From assembly GCF_000205025.1 (NCBI RefSeq), contig NZ_GL883687.1, positions 112,640 to 176,639 of the forward strand: DNA of 64,000 bases, given 5' to 3'. This DNA comes from Parasutterella excrementihominis YIT 11859. GTDB lineage: Bacteria; Pseudomonadota; Gammaproteobacteria; Burkholderiales; Burkholderiaceae_F. A program made the position numbers and the translations under genes. The notes under the pieces were generated by a model that saw nothing but the letters and a program-made list of their open reading frames with translations, had not been told where the DNA came from and did no database searches. Of this stretch, positions 35,883 through 44,266 are shown one piece after another (within the stretch, counting starts at the first letter, position 1; every line of letters begins with the position of its first letter).

Positions 35883-36308
35883 ATGAGTAATTGGTTGTTG
35901 CGTTTTGTATTTGTTTTGTTCACCATTCTCGCGGGTTCGGCTGCAATTGCTAAGGACCTTCCTAAGGAGGAACAGATGATTGTGCGAATTGCTGAAATTC
36001 AAGTAGATCGGTCCCAGCTAGAGGAATACCTCAAGCAGGCAAGAACCGTCGGAGCAGAGTCCGTGTCGAAAGAGCCGGGTGTGATCGCGATTTTTCCGAT
36101 GGTAGAGAAGCGAAACCCGGAACAAATCCGAATTGTGGAAATTTATAAGAATGAGGAGGCATATAAGGCTCATCTGCAAACGCCCCATTTTTTAAAATAC
36201 AAAACCTCTACATTATCCATGGTCAAAAAATTAGATTTAGTGGATATGACACCCCTTGATGAACAGGCAATGCCTTTGATATTTAAGAAGCTCTCTGCTC
36301 ATGAGTAA
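35883..36308 (+). CDS. Exported ABM-domain (antibiotic biosynthesis monooxygenase-like) protein
   Basis: The 141-residue protein begins with a Sec signal (LLRFVFVLFTILAGSAAIAKD) and continues with one ABM domain (about residues 32-120: MIVRIAEIQVDRSQLEEYL, EPGVIAIFPMVEKRNPEQIRIVEIYKNEEAYKAHLQTPHFLKY). Close relatives act as quinol or small aromatic monooxygenases, but usually in the cytoplasm. Its partner upstream is a Tat-exported flavoprotein, so a periplasmic redox pair acting on quinones or similar compounds is possible. AAGGAGAGC precedes the ATG. Its stop overlaps the start of the AraC gene by eight bases. Confidence 0.83.
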   Translation: MSNWLLRFVFVLFTILAGSAAIAKDLPKEEQMIVRIAEIQVDRSQLEEYLKQARTVGAESVSKEPGVIAIFPMVEKRNPEQIRIVEIYKNEEAYKAHLQTPHFLKYKTSTLSMVKKLDLVDMTPLDEQAMPLIFKKLSAHE

Positions 36309-37140
36309 TTACATTACTTCTAATTTTTCTAACTTAATTTTCTCCTGCTCAGTGCCGAGCCAGTGGCACATGGAGCATCGGGTTACCGATCACTGTGTGG
36401 TATTTGTTCGGCAGGGAAAACTTTTGATTTCAGATAAGGGAAGGACAGAGGAAATTCCGGCTGGGTCTTGTGTTTTTTTAAAGAAGGACTGCAGTGTTAG
36501 GCTTGTTAAAGCTTCTTTTGCTGGGAAAAATTACGAAGGCCTCAATATCCGTCTTCCTCAAAACATACTAGAAGACTATTTTCAGAGACATTTGAAGAAT
36601 AATGAGTTCTCGCAAGATTTTACCGGGTTGTCCAATTGCTTCATGAGATTGAACAGGACACTGTGCCTGCAAGGATTATTGTCTTCCATCATTCTGTTCG
36701 TTGAAGAAGGCCAAGACCCTGGCCAGAAGATGACAGAATTAAAGGTAGAGGAATTAATTCTTGATTTGCTTCAGACCAATATTCGCTTTTTCCCGACGCT
36801 TTTTGATTTTTATCGAGATTGGAATGTAGATTTAAAGGAGTTCATGGAGGATCACTTTACAGAAAATCTTTCTTTAAGTGAGTTTGCCTCTTACTCGGGC
36901 CGAAGTCTAGCAACTTTTAAGCGGGATTTTTTAAAAATCACAGAGTTGTCTCCCGCTAAATGGCTAATGACCAGACGTCTAGATCTGGCCGAAAACTTAT
37001 TGAAAGAAAATAAACTCTCCATAAAGCAAATTTCATATTCTGTTGGCTTTAAAACGCCCGCGCACTTCTCAACTGCATTTAAAAAACGTCACGAAATGAC
37101 GCCTTCGGAATATCGAGCTTCGAACACAGGCTGCAATTAA
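36301..37140 (+). CDS. AraC family transcriptional regulator
   Basis: The 279-residue protein has a cupin-like N-terminal sensing part (about residues 1-110) and a C-terminal double HTH of the AraC family (about 180-275, with LSLSEFASYSGRSLATFKRDF and LSIKQISYSVGFKTPAHFSTAFKKRHEMTPSEYR). The gene overlaps the exported monooxygenase gene and is visibly more A+T rich than its neighbours, which may mean horizontal acquisition of the three-gene cassette. It probably controls the cassette; the inducer is unknown. Confidence 0.9.
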   Translation: MSNYITSNFSNLIFSCSVPSQWHMEHRVTDHCVVFVRQGKLLISDKGRTEEIPAGSCVFLKKDCSVRLVKASFAGKNYEGLNIRLPQNILEDYFQRHLKNNEFSQDFTGLSNCFMRLNRTLCLQGLLSSIILFVEEGQDPGQKMTELKVEELILDLLQTNIRFFPTLFDFYRDWNVDLKEFMEDHFTENLSLSEFASYSGRSLATFKRDFLKITELSPAKWLMTRRLDLAENLLKENKLSIKQISYSVGFKTPAHFSTAFKKRHEMTPSEYRASNTGCN

Positions 37141-37329
37141 ACTTTCAAAAGCCGAAGACAACCTGATTTCACAATTCACAGACGAAATTGATTGTTAACT
37201 AATGGATTTACCTAGGGGTTCACAGGATTCCTGCTTAAAAGCCGCCCAATGTGGGTTCGACTGTGGCATGATGATCAGAATGGCCGCGACGTGTACGCGG
37301 TGACGAATTCTTCTATTGGAGTCTATTAA

Positions 37330-38097
37330 ATGTTGATGAAAAAGCTGCTTTGGACAGCGTGCGCTGCAATCGCATTGACTGCTTCCGCCGGAATTAATGC
37401 TGAAGAGTATGTCGTTGGAACAGGCGCGACTTATCGTCCTTTCGAATATGAAACACCGCAGAAAGAGCTCGTCGGCTTCGACGTTGATTTGATGCGTGCT
37501 ATCGCCAAGGCTGAAGGTTTTGACGTTAAGTTCATCAACACACCGTGGGAAGGCATCTTCGCCACTGTCGATAAAGGCGACCGCGACATCATCATGTCCG
37601 GTATCACGATTACCGACAAACGCAAGCAGGTTGTTGATTTCTCCAAACCCTACTTCCTGGCTCATCAGCTGATCCTGACCGACAAGTCCGTCAAGATCAA
37701 CAAGCTTTCCGATCTCTCTAAAGGCAGTGTGGCTGTTGTGAGCGGTTCTGCCGGTGACGTTGCTGCCTCTAAGGCATTCGGCAAAGCTTCTACAAGAATT
37801 CGTCGTTTTGACAACACTCCGCTTGCTCTCGAAGAACTAAATCAGGGCGGTGTGGTCGCCGCAATCGGTGATATCGGTGTTTTGGCTTTCTATGCCCGCA
37901 ACAACCCCGACAAGCACTTCAACATGACTCGTGACCCTGCTTTCGAAGAACAGTACTTCGGCATTGCTGTTAAGAAAGGTAACCAGAAGCTGATCGATAA
38001 GATCAACGCCGGTCTCGAAAAAGTGATCGCCAGCGGTGAATACAACAAGATTTATCGCAAATGGTTCGGTACTGATGCACCGAAACTTCCTCAGTAA
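37330..38097 (+). CDS. Polar amino acid ABC transporter, substrate-binding protein
   Basis: The 255-residue protein has a Sec signal (KKLLWTACAAIALTASAGINAEE) and an SBP_bac_3 domain: YVVGTGATYRPFEYETPQKELVGFDVDLMRAIAKAEGF, TPWEGIFATVDKGDRDIIMSGITIT and NMTRDPAFEEQYFGIAVKKGN. This family binds glutamine, histidine, arginine or similar amino acids in the periplasm; the ligand is not readable here. GGAG lies eight bases before the ATG. A hairpin with T-run after it probably gives extra binding protein over the membrane parts. Confidence 0.93.
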   Translation: MLMKKLLWTACAAIALTASAGINAEEYVVGTGATYRPFEYETPQKELVGFDVDLMRAIAKAEGFDVKFINTPWEGIFATVDKGDRDIIMSGITITDKRKQVVDFSKPYFLAHQLILTDKSVKINKLSDLSKGSVAVVSGSAGDVAASKAFGKASTRIRRFDNTPLALEELNQGGVVAAIGDIGVLAFYARNNPDKHFNMTRDPAFEEQYFGIAVKKGNQKLIDKINAGLEKVIASGEYNKIYRKWFGTDAPKLPQ

Positions 38098-38113
38098 CAG
38101 GAACTAACCAATG

Positions 38114-38144
38114 AAATTGCCCGATCTACATGGTCGGGTAATTT
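38114..38144 (+). terminator. Intercistronic terminator after the binding-protein gene
   Basis: AAATTGCCCGA and TCGGGTAATTT pair over 11 positions with one G-U around a nine-base loop, and the second arm runs into a T-rich stretch. It sits between binding protein and permease genes, a usual place for partial termination. Confidence 0.75.
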
Positions 38145-38186
38145 TTAAATAAAATCTCGGGAATTTTTTAATACCAAGGAGCGAAC

Positions 38187-38939
38187 GTGGGCGGATTTCG
38201 GTACGAAGTAATTACAGAATATTGGCCTCTCTTCTTAGAAGGCGCCAAGATGACCATCCAAATTACGGTGATCTGTGTCACCTTGGGTGTGATTTTGGGT
38301 ATGGCTTTAGGCATGGCCCGACTGGCTGATGCAAGACATTCCCCTTGGAAGCAGATTCTTAAATATTGTGTTCGCTGGCCGGTGACGGTTTACGTGAGCT
38401 TCTTCCGTGGAACGCCTCTTTTCGTTCAGATTCTGCTGATGCAGTTCGCGATCCTTCCGTTCTTTATTCATCCGACCGAAGGCCTTTTAATTTCCGGTGA
38501 CCTTGCCCGTGAGATTCGTTCCACATACGGTGCGATGCTCGCCGGCATCGTAGCCATTACATTGAATGCCGGTGCTTACCTTTCCGAGGTTTTCCGTGCC
38601 GGTATCCAGTCTTTGGATAAAGGGCAGATGGAAGCTGCCCGCTCCGTCGGTATGACTTACTGGCAGGCCATGTTCCACATCATCCTGCCGCAGGCTTTCC
38701 GCCGTATGCTTCCGCCGTTGGGCAACAACGCGATTGCCATTTTGAAAGACTCTTCTCTGGTTTCTGCCATCGGTTTGGCTGAACTGGCTTACGCCGCACG
38801 TACCGTTGCCGGTGCAACAGCCCGCTACTGGGAACCGTACATCACGATTTCTTTGATGTACTGGGTCATGACTTTGGGTCTGGCTTACCTCGTGAAGAAG
38901 ATGGAACAACGCTTGGGTAAAGGAGACGACAACAGATGA
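38187..38939 (+). CDS. Polar amino acid ABC transporter permease
   Basis: The 250-residue protein has five or so membrane helices and the His/Glu/Gln/Arg permease features: [43 protein letters not shown], and the EAA loop [37 protein letters not shown] is the start codon, with AAGGAG seven bases ahead. The stop overlaps the ATPase start as ATGA. It forms the membrane channel with the adjacent binding protein and ATPase. Confidence 0.95.
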   Translation: MGGFRYEVITEYWPLFLEGAKMTIQITVICVTLGVILGMALGMARLADARHSPWKQILKYCVRWPVTVYVSFFRGTPLFVQILLMQFAILPFFIHPTEGLLISGDLAREIRSTYGAMLAGIVAITLNAGAYLSEVFRAGIQSLDKGQMEAARSVGMTYWQAMFHIILPQAFRRMLPPLGNNAIAILKDSSLVSAIGLAELAYAARTVAGATARYWEPYITISLMYWVMTLGLAYLVKKMEQRLGKGDDNR

Positions 38940-39709
38940 GCGACAACAAGACCGAACAGAAACCGGTTATCCGTATCGAAAATCTGCACAAGTATTTCGG
39001 AGATAACCAAGTCCTTCGCGGTATTGACCTCGAAGTGATGCCCGGAGAAAAAGTCGTGGTGTTAGGACCGTCCGGCTCCGGCAAGTCCACAATGCTTCGC
39101 TGCATCAATGCATTGGAAGAAACCACCAGCGGCAAGATTTATGTAAATGATGTTGACATCACTTCTCCGAAGACCGATATCAATAAAGTTCGTGAACATC
39201 TCGGAATGGTGTTCCAGCGCTTTAATCTCTGGCCGCACAAGACCGTTCTTGAGAACGTTGCCTTGGCACCGAAACTCGTCTCCGGCGTCAACAAAGCCGA
39301 GGCCGAGAAGAAGGCCATGGAAATGCTCAAGCGCGTCGGTTTGGCTGAAAAAGCCAACGCTTATCCCGCAAGCCTTTCCGGCGGTCAGCAGCAGCGTGTT
39401 GCGATTGCTCGAGGCTTGGCAATGGGGCCGAAGGCTCTGCTGTTTGACGAACCGACATCTGCGCTTGACCCGGAACTCGTGGGCGAAGTGCTGAAGGTGA
39501 TGACCGATCTGGCGAAATCCGGTATGACGATGGTTGTGGTTACGCACGAAATGGGCTTTGCCCGTGAAGTGGCCGATCGCGTGATCTTTATGGACGGCGG
39601 CGTGATCGTCGAACAAGGCAAGCCGGAAGATGTTCTTCTGCATCCGAAGGAAGAAAGAACTCGTACTTTCTTGAAGCGCGTTCTTCCGGCCTCAGAAGAA
39701 CAGAAATAG
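38936..39709 (+). CDS. Polar amino acid ABC transporter ATP-binding protein
   Basis: The 257-residue ATPase shows Walker [10 protein letters not shown] near residue 44, the Q-loop in [12 protein letters not shown], the signature LSGGQQQR, Walker [12 protein letters not shown] and the switch His in [17 protein letters not shown]. The sequence is closest in style to GlnQ/HisP type ATPases. It overlaps the permease gene by four bases and is followed by a bidirectional terminator. It drives amino acid uptake with the two genes before it. Confidence 0.96.
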   Translation: MSDNKTEQKPVIRIENLHKYFGDNQVLRGIDLEVMPGEKVVVLGPSGSGKSTMLRCINALEETTSGKIYVNDVDITSPKTDINKVREHLGMVFQRFNLWPHKTVLENVALAPKLVSGVNKAEAEKKAMEMLKRVGLAEKANAYPASLSGGQQQRVAIARGLAMGPKALLFDEPTSALDPELVGEVLKVMTDLAKSGMTMVVVTHEMGFAREVADRVIFMDGGVIVEQGKPEDVLLHPKEERTRTFLKRVLPASEEQK

Positions 39710-39726
39710 TTCATCCGTAATTTTCC

Positions 39727-39761
39727 AAATAGCTCGCTCTCGAAATGATTCCGAGCTATTT
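39727..39761. terminator. Bidirectional terminator between the ABC ATPase and an EamA gene
   Basis: AAATAGCTCG and CGAGCTATTT pair over ten bases around a 15-base loop, followed by TTT on the plus strand; it serves two convergent genes. Confidence 0.8.
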
Positions 39762-40658
39762 TTACGCCTGAGCTTCCTTACGTGAAGCGAGAAGCCAAAC
39801 CGCTGCAAACACCAGCACGCCTCCGACACCTTCAGCGGGAGTGAGCGGAGCACCGAGCAGAGCGACGGAGAGGACAACAGCCGTGATCGGCTCAAAGCAG
39901 CTCAAGAGGCTGGCCGAGGTCGCTAAGATCATCTTGAGGCTCGATACATAGAGCAGGAAAGAAACCAAAGTTCCGACAACAACGATATAGGCGTAGAAAA
40001 GCGCCGACAGCGTCGTCCAATTGGCTTCTTCAATTGCCCACGGCGGAAAGAAGATACTCATCACAATGCCGCCGACCGTCATGCCGCCGCCGACCACAAT
40101 GGTAACGGGGATTTTCTTAAGAACGGCATTCGGCTGGATGTTGCTGGCGGCGCCGGCAACCGAGGAAGCAAGACCCCAAAGGACGCCCGTTAGAGAGAGT
40201 GAAACGGAGTCAAAATCTCCTTTGGTGGTAATCAATACAACCGCTATGATTGCCAGCGCCGTGCACGCCATTTCACGAATCTGAGGTGCGCGATGCTTTA
40301 CAAAAATGTCCCAGATCGTCGTAAATACCGGAATAGTGGCCGCGAGGATGGCGGCGGTGCCTGCATTGCTGCACTGAATCGCCAGGAAAAACGTCAGCTG
40401 CGTGAGCAGTACGAGCACGCCATAAAGAAGGATGTCTTTTGCTACGCCGGGTTGGGAGAAATACTTCAGAAGCGAGCGGCGCATAAAGAAGTGTTCGAAC
40501 ATCAGCAGGAGCGCCCCGGCACCCAGAAGGCGCCCTGCGACTAAATCGCCGACGGCAAAGCCGGAATCTTCCATCAGCACTTGTGCTGCGACACTCATTG
40601 AACCCCAGCAAATGCCTGCACTGATCGCAAAACAAATTCCTTCGGTTTTCTTCTGCAT
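39762..40658 (-). CDS. EamA/DMT superfamily transporter (copy 1)
   Basis: The 298-residue protein has ten membrane helices in two EamA repeats (about residues 5-140 and 155-295), with AISAGICWGSMSVAAQVLM, YGVLVLLTQLTFFLAIQCSNAGTAAILAATIPVF and SCFEPITAVVLSVALLG. Such proteins are usually metabolite exporters. I start at ATG 40658, which follows GAGGA; a TTG six codons earlier is less likely. It is similar in length and sequence to the EamA gene at 42170-43066, so the two are paralogues. It diverges from a LysR gene that likely controls it. Confidence 0.9.
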   Translation of the reverse strand: MQKKTEGICFAISAGICWGSMSVAAQVLMEDSGFAVGDLVAGRLLGAGALLLMFEHFFMRRSLLKYFSQPGVAKDILLYGVLVLLTQLTFFLAIQCSNAGTAAILAATIPVFTTIWDIFVKHRAPQIREMACTALAIIAVVLITTKGDFDSVSLSLTGVLWGLASSVAGAASNIQPNAVLKKIPVTIVVGGGMTVGGIVMSIFFPPWAIEEANWTTLSALFYAYIVVVGTLVSFLLYVSSLKMILATSASLLSCFEPITAVVLSVALLGAPLTPAEGVGGVLVFAAVWLLASRKEAQA

Positions 40659-40717
40659 AACCAAGTCCTCGTTCAAGACTTGAGAATAAGCGGATAATGG
40701 CGAGCGTACCGATTAAG

Positions 40718-40732
40718 TTGTGAATTTCACAA
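40718..40732. promoter_or_regulatory. Palindromic operator candidate between EamA and LysR genes
   Basis: TTGTGAA and TTCACAA are perfect arms around one central base, and the element fits the T-N11-A LysR box form. It sits nine bases ahead of the LysR start in the divergent promoter region, so it could serve both genes. Confidence 0.55.
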
Positions 40733-40741
40733 GTTACACCG

Positions 40742-41725
40742 ATGCGACCTTCCCTCAAAATCGAAACCTGGAACCTCCTCTCGGAATTAGGCAGAACGAA
40801 AAGCCTGGCTCAAGCCGCAGAACGTTTAGATATGGACCTTCCTGCGGCATCTCGTTTGGTCTCTTCGTTAGAGAAAGAATTGGGAGTCGAGATCCTCGAT
40901 CGAAAAAGAAAACCGGCGCAGATCGTCACGAAATCGCTGGAACTGTTTTCCGAAGCCGACCGCATAGCGCGCCAATATCAGCGTCTGCTGAAAACCGCCG
41001 AGTCCATCAAGCACCAAGACACGATTAAGCCGAAGCGGATTTTGAAAGTGAGCTTGCCGGCGAATATCGATCGCAGTGCTTACTTGAATGCGTTTTCAAA
41101 TTTCGAACGCAAGCATTCGGGGCTGCGGGTTGAAGTGCTGATTGATGCCGGGGAGGATGGTTTATTAAACGGCGCGGCGGATGTGGCTTACTTCGGATAT
41201 CGGCCTACAAAAGAAGGCATCGCATGGATCCCAGCGGGACACAACGTTACGTTTCTCATGGCGTCTCGCAGCTACCTTCGCCGGAATGGAACTCCTCAGA
41301 GCGTCCAAGAACTTCGAAACCATACCCTTCTGTTGAGAAACTCTTCCAATCGCTCTTTTAGTCGGCGCTTAGAAAATCGAGACGCTGTCTTTGAGATTGA
41401 ATCCGATGAAAAAGTGCATTTTGAGGACGCTTATTCCTGCCGCACTCACTTGATTGCAGGAGAAGGCATATCGGTAGATTTGGTACCTTCTTTTGTCGCT
41501 GATGAGCTGATGCGAGGCGATATTGTTCCGGTGCTTCCCGGCTGGCACCGCCGTCCTTGGGAGATATGCGTCTGTAGAAGAGATTCGGATCATTCGCCGT
41601 TAGTTTCTGAAATGGCGGATCTCATTGTTGAGAATTTCAAGAAGCACACGGTCGACAGCTGGATGTTTTGGTATCGGTATTTCAGTATCCCGTTGGAATC
41701 GGTTGTGTTGCCGGCAGTGGATTAA
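40742..41725 (+). CDS. LysR family transcriptional regulator
   Basis: The 327-residue protein has a LysR HTH at about residues 8-65 (SELGRTKSLAQAAERLDMDLPAASRLVSSLEKELGVEIL) and an effector domain from about 95. It is transcribed away from the adjacent EamA exporter gene, the common arrangement for a LysR protein and its target. The stop overlaps the stop of the DUF486 gene by four bases. The effector is unknown. Confidence 0.9.
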   Translation: MRPSLKIETWNLLSELGRTKSLAQAAERLDMDLPAASRLVSSLEKELGVEILDRKRKPAQIVTKSLELFSEADRIARQYQRLLKTAESIKHQDTIKPKRILKVSLPANIDRSAYLNAFSNFERKHSGLRVEVLIDAGEDGLLNGAADVAYFGYRPTKEGIAWIPAGHNVTFLMASRSYLRRNGTPQSVQELRNHTLLLRNSSNRSFSRRLENRDAVFEIESDEKVHFEDAYSCRTHLIAGEGISVDLVPSFVADELMRGDIVPVLPGWHRRPWEICVCRRDSDHSPLVSEMADLIVENFKKHTVDSWMFWYRYFSIPLESVVLPAVD

Positions 41726-42099
41726 AGCTTGTCGCGGAACATGAAGTAGGCGGCGCCGAGCATGCACAAAGAAGCCCACAGATAGTCCAGTTTCAGAGGC
41801 TGCTTCATGTACAGGAAGGCAAACGGAACAAAAATGCTCAATGAGATGACTTCCTGAAGGATTTTGAGCTGGCCTAAGGAAAGGCCGGAGAAGCCGATGC
41901 GGTTAGCCGGAACCATGATGCAGTATTCGAAGAAAGCGATAAGCCAGCTGGAAATAATCGCAACCCACAGCGGAGAATTTCCGAGATTTTTAAGATGTGC
42001 GTACCACGCAAAAGTCATGAAACAGTTTGAGAGAAGAAGCAAGGCAGCTGTTTTGTACAGAACCGGAATCTGAGAAAAGAACTGGCTTAGTGTCTGCAT
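41722..42099 (-). CDS. DUF486/DMT family membrane protein
   Basis: The 125-residue protein has four membrane helices and matches the small DUF486 group: TAALLLLSNCFMTFAWYAHLKNL, ISSWLIAFFEYCIMVPANRIG and LGQLKILQEVISLSIFVPFAFLYMKQPLKLDYLWA. Its function is not established; the family is related in fold to small drug/metabolite transporters. The ribosome site is weak. It sits between the two EamA paralogues, close enough to the upstream copy (70 bases) to share its transcript. Confidence 0.88.
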   Translation of the reverse strand: MQTLSQFFSQIPVLYKTAALLLLSNCFMTFAWYAHLKNLGNSPLWVAIISSWLIAFFEYCIMVPANRIGFSGLSLGQLKILQEVISLSIFVPFAFLYMKQPLKLDYLWASLCMLGAAYFMFRDKL

Positions 42100-42169
42100 T
42101 TGGCAAAAAGAAAAATCAATTAAAGCGTTTGCAGATTATAGAAATCGGAGCATGGGTTTGCCTGAGTCC

Positions 42170-43066
42170 TCAATTGGCTTTGTCTTTAGGCCTGCTGAAG
42201 CCGAGAAGAACGACAGCGATAAGGACCATCGCCGCACCTGCGAGCATGAAACCATTCATCTTTTGCGAGAAGAAAAAGTATGAGAGCACGATGGCCGTTA
42301 ACGGTTCAACGGTTTCAAGCACACCGGTGATGGTCGGAAGAATCTTGGAGGCGCTCACGATGTAAAGCGTGTAAGCAACGATATGGCCCATGATCGCAAC
42401 CCATAGCACGCTCAAGATAGTCAGAAAGCTCCATTCAAGGCTGACTTTCCAAAACGGATAGTAGAGGTTGCAGAGAATCGTGGTGAACAGCATGGCCCAA
42501 GTCATGGCGATGAGCGGTCCGACCTTCCGAACAATAGTGCGGCTCTGGATCGTGTAGGCGGCACTAAAGAGCGGCGCGCCGAAGCCGACCAAAAGCGTCA
42601 GCCATCCGAAGGACAGCGTCGAGAAGTTTCCTTTGGTCATCATCAGACAAACGCCGATAAGCGCTAAAGCACAGCAAAAGATCTGCGAAGCAGTCGGCAT
42701 CACGGCCGCAAACAGCAGGAGCCCCATGATACAGAAAGGCCGCGTAGCGGCGATAACTGCTGCCGTTTCTGCGTTGGAGTACTTCACACAAACATAGAAG
42801 CTGACCTGCGTGAGAAGGACCAAAACGCCAAATAGGAAGAACTGAAAGACGTTTTGTTTGTCAGCTGCTGCAAGAAAGGTTTCTTTCGGTCTTGTGGCAA
42901 GAGAAATACCGAAAAGCGCAACCGTCGTAACGACCATCGTTAAAGAAATGAATTGCGCGGGCGCCATGCGGACCGTGTGCAATAGGTATTGAGCAGCGAT
43001 GTCCATAGTTCCCCAAAAGAAACCGGACAAAACGCCGCAAATGACGCCGAGTGTTCGAATATTCAT
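42170..43066 (-). CDS. EamA/DMT superfamily transporter (copy 2)
   Basis: The 298-residue protein has ten membrane helices in two EamA units: VICGVLSGFFWGTMDIAAQYLL, FGVLVLLTQVSFYVCVKYSNAETAAVIAATRPF and GVLETVEPLTAIVLSYFFFSQ. I start at ATG 43066 because CGGAGGCGAA lies seven bases upstream and the result aligns with copy 1 at the first residue. The long frame to 43285 adds 73 residues that overlap the MoeB/ThiF start and look non-coding. The substrate is unknown. Confidence 0.9.
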   Translation of the reverse strand: MNIRTLGVICGVLSGFFWGTMDIAAQYLLHTVRMAPAQFISLTMVVTTVALFGISLATRPKETFLAAADKQNVFQFFLFGVLVLLTQVSFYVCVKYSNAETAAVIAATRPFCIMGLLLFAAVMPTASQIFCCALALIGVCLMMTKGNFSTLSFGWLTLLVGFGAPLFSAAYTIQSRTIVRKVGPLIAMTWAMLFTTILCNLYYPFWKVSLEWSFLTILSVLWVAIMGHIVAYTLYIVSASKILPTITGVLETVEPLTAIVLSYFFFSQKMNGFMLAGAAMVLIAVVLLGFSRPKDKAN

Positions 43067-43201
43067 GTTCGCCTCCGATGTTGTGGTTATAGTTCCTGAA
43101 AACTTCTGATCTATCGTGGACGAATAAATTTGAGCACAGGGACTAACTAAATTTGCTCTCGGATACTTAGAATCTTGAGAACGAATTTTTGTTTTGAAAG
43201 G

Positions 43202-43951
43202 ATGAGCATCGTGCAAGAAAACCGATACTCTCGTCACGAACTCTTGAAAGAGGTCGGAGTCGAAGGCCAAAAAAGAATCTCGCAAGGCCGTGTGCTAATC
43301 ATCGGCGCCGGCGGACTAGGGTCACCAGCCTCTCTGTATCTGGCTTCCTCAGGTGTAAAAAAAATCACGATTGTGGATTCCGATACGGTGGATTTAACCA
43401 ATCTGCAGCGCCAGGTCATTCACAATGTGGAGCGCTTAGGTATGAATAAAGCCGAAAGCGCAAAAGTCTCTCTGGAAGCCATAAACCCCGAGGTTGAAAT
43501 CGTTCCGGTAGATCACAGACCGACTCTCGAAGAATTGGAGAAGCTTGTTTCCGAATGCGATGTCGCTTTGGACTGTACCGACAATACCGAGTCTCGCTAC
43601 ATCTTCAATGACGTTTGCCGACGTTTCAAAAAACCGCTCGTTACGGCCGGAGTCGTGGCTTTCGACGGTCAAATCACGGTCTTCGACTTTAGAGATCCTG
43701 AGTCGGCTTGTTATGCCTGTCTTTTTCCGAACCATGAAGGCAAAGACGAGAAGGCTTCCACCAAAGGCGTTTTTGCACCCCTAGTGGGCATGCTTGGGTG
43801 TATGCAGGCCGCCGAGGCTCTTAAAATTATCGGGAAGTTCGGCGAGCCTTTAACAGGTCGTCTGTTAATGGTGGATGCCCGCACGATGACATGGTGTCAA
43901 ATGAAATACAGACGCGATGATGAATGTCCGTGCTGCTCACAGGGAAGATAA
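43202..43951 (+). CDS. MoeB/ThiF family E1-like adenylyltransferase
   Basis: The protein of about 250 residues has the E1-like Rossmann core: YSRHELLKEVGVEGQKRI, VLIIGAGGLGSPASLYLASSGV, the Asp of IVDSDTVDLTNLQRQ, and the two zinc CxxC pairs (YACLFP region and ECPCC at the end). It activates the C-terminal Gly of a MoaD- or ThiS-like carrier by adenylation. The adjacent moaD-like gene points to MoeB in molybdopterin synthesis. ATG 43202 abuts GAAAGG; GTG 43211 has the better spacing, so the start may be three codons later. Confidence 0.9.
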   Translation: MSIVQENRYSRHELLKEVGVEGQKRISQGRVLIIGAGGLGSPASLYLASSGVKKITIVDSDTVDLTNLQRQVIHNVERLGMNKAESAKVSLEAINPEVEIVPVDHRPTLEELEKLVSECDVALDCTDNTESRYIFNDVCRRFKKPLVTAGVVAFDGQITVFDFRDPESACYACLFPNHEGKDEKASTKGVFAPLVGMLGCMQAAEALKIIGKFGEPLTGRLLMVDARTMTWCQMKYRRDDECPCCSQGR

Positions 43952-43954
43952 ACA

Positions 43955-44212
43955 ATGAAAGTTAAAGTTCTTTATTTTGCTTCTTTGAAAGAACGTCTGC
44001 TGAAAGGCGAAGATACGGTTGAAGTGCCTGAAGATGTAAAAACCGTGGAAGATCTGATTAACTATCTGTCTGAGAACGACGCAGCGCTTAAGGCTGCTTT
44101 TGAAGAAATGCCTCGTCTGCGCTTTGCCGTGAACCAAGAAATGGCCAAAGAATCGACAGTCTTGAAGGACGGCGACGAAGTGGCCTTCTTCCCGCCGGTT
44201 ACCGGAGGTTAA
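43955..44212 (+). CDS. moaD: Molybdopterin synthase small subunit, MoaD-like
   Basis: The 85-residue protein has the beta-grasp pattern of MoaD/ThiS: KVKVLYFASLKERL at the start, a central AVNQEMAKESTVLKDGDEVAFFPPVTGG. The C-terminal Gly-Gly is the site of adenylation and sulfur transfer. Its direct position behind a MoeB/ThiF gene supports a carrier-activating enzyme pair. No moaE or other molybdopterin gene is in this window. A terminator follows. Confidence 0.92.
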   Translation: MKVKVLYFASLKERLLKGEDTVEVPEDVKTVEDLINYLSENDAALKAAFEEMPRLRFAVNQEMAKESTVLKDGDEVAFFPPVTGG

Positions 44213-44230
44213 TACTTTAGAAAGCAGAAG

Positions 44231-44253
44231 GGTCCGTTGTAAACGGCCTTTTT
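44231..44253 (+). terminator. Terminator after moaD
   Basis: GG-CCGTT and AACGG-CC arms with one bulged T are followed by TTTTT. Confidence 0.75.
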
Positions 44254-44266
44254 GCGGAGATTTTTA

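Noticed and set aside
37195..37665. Minus-strand frame of 156 codons overlapping the ABC binding-protein start
   Set aside because: It covers the signal peptide and domain start of a clear binding protein on the other strand.
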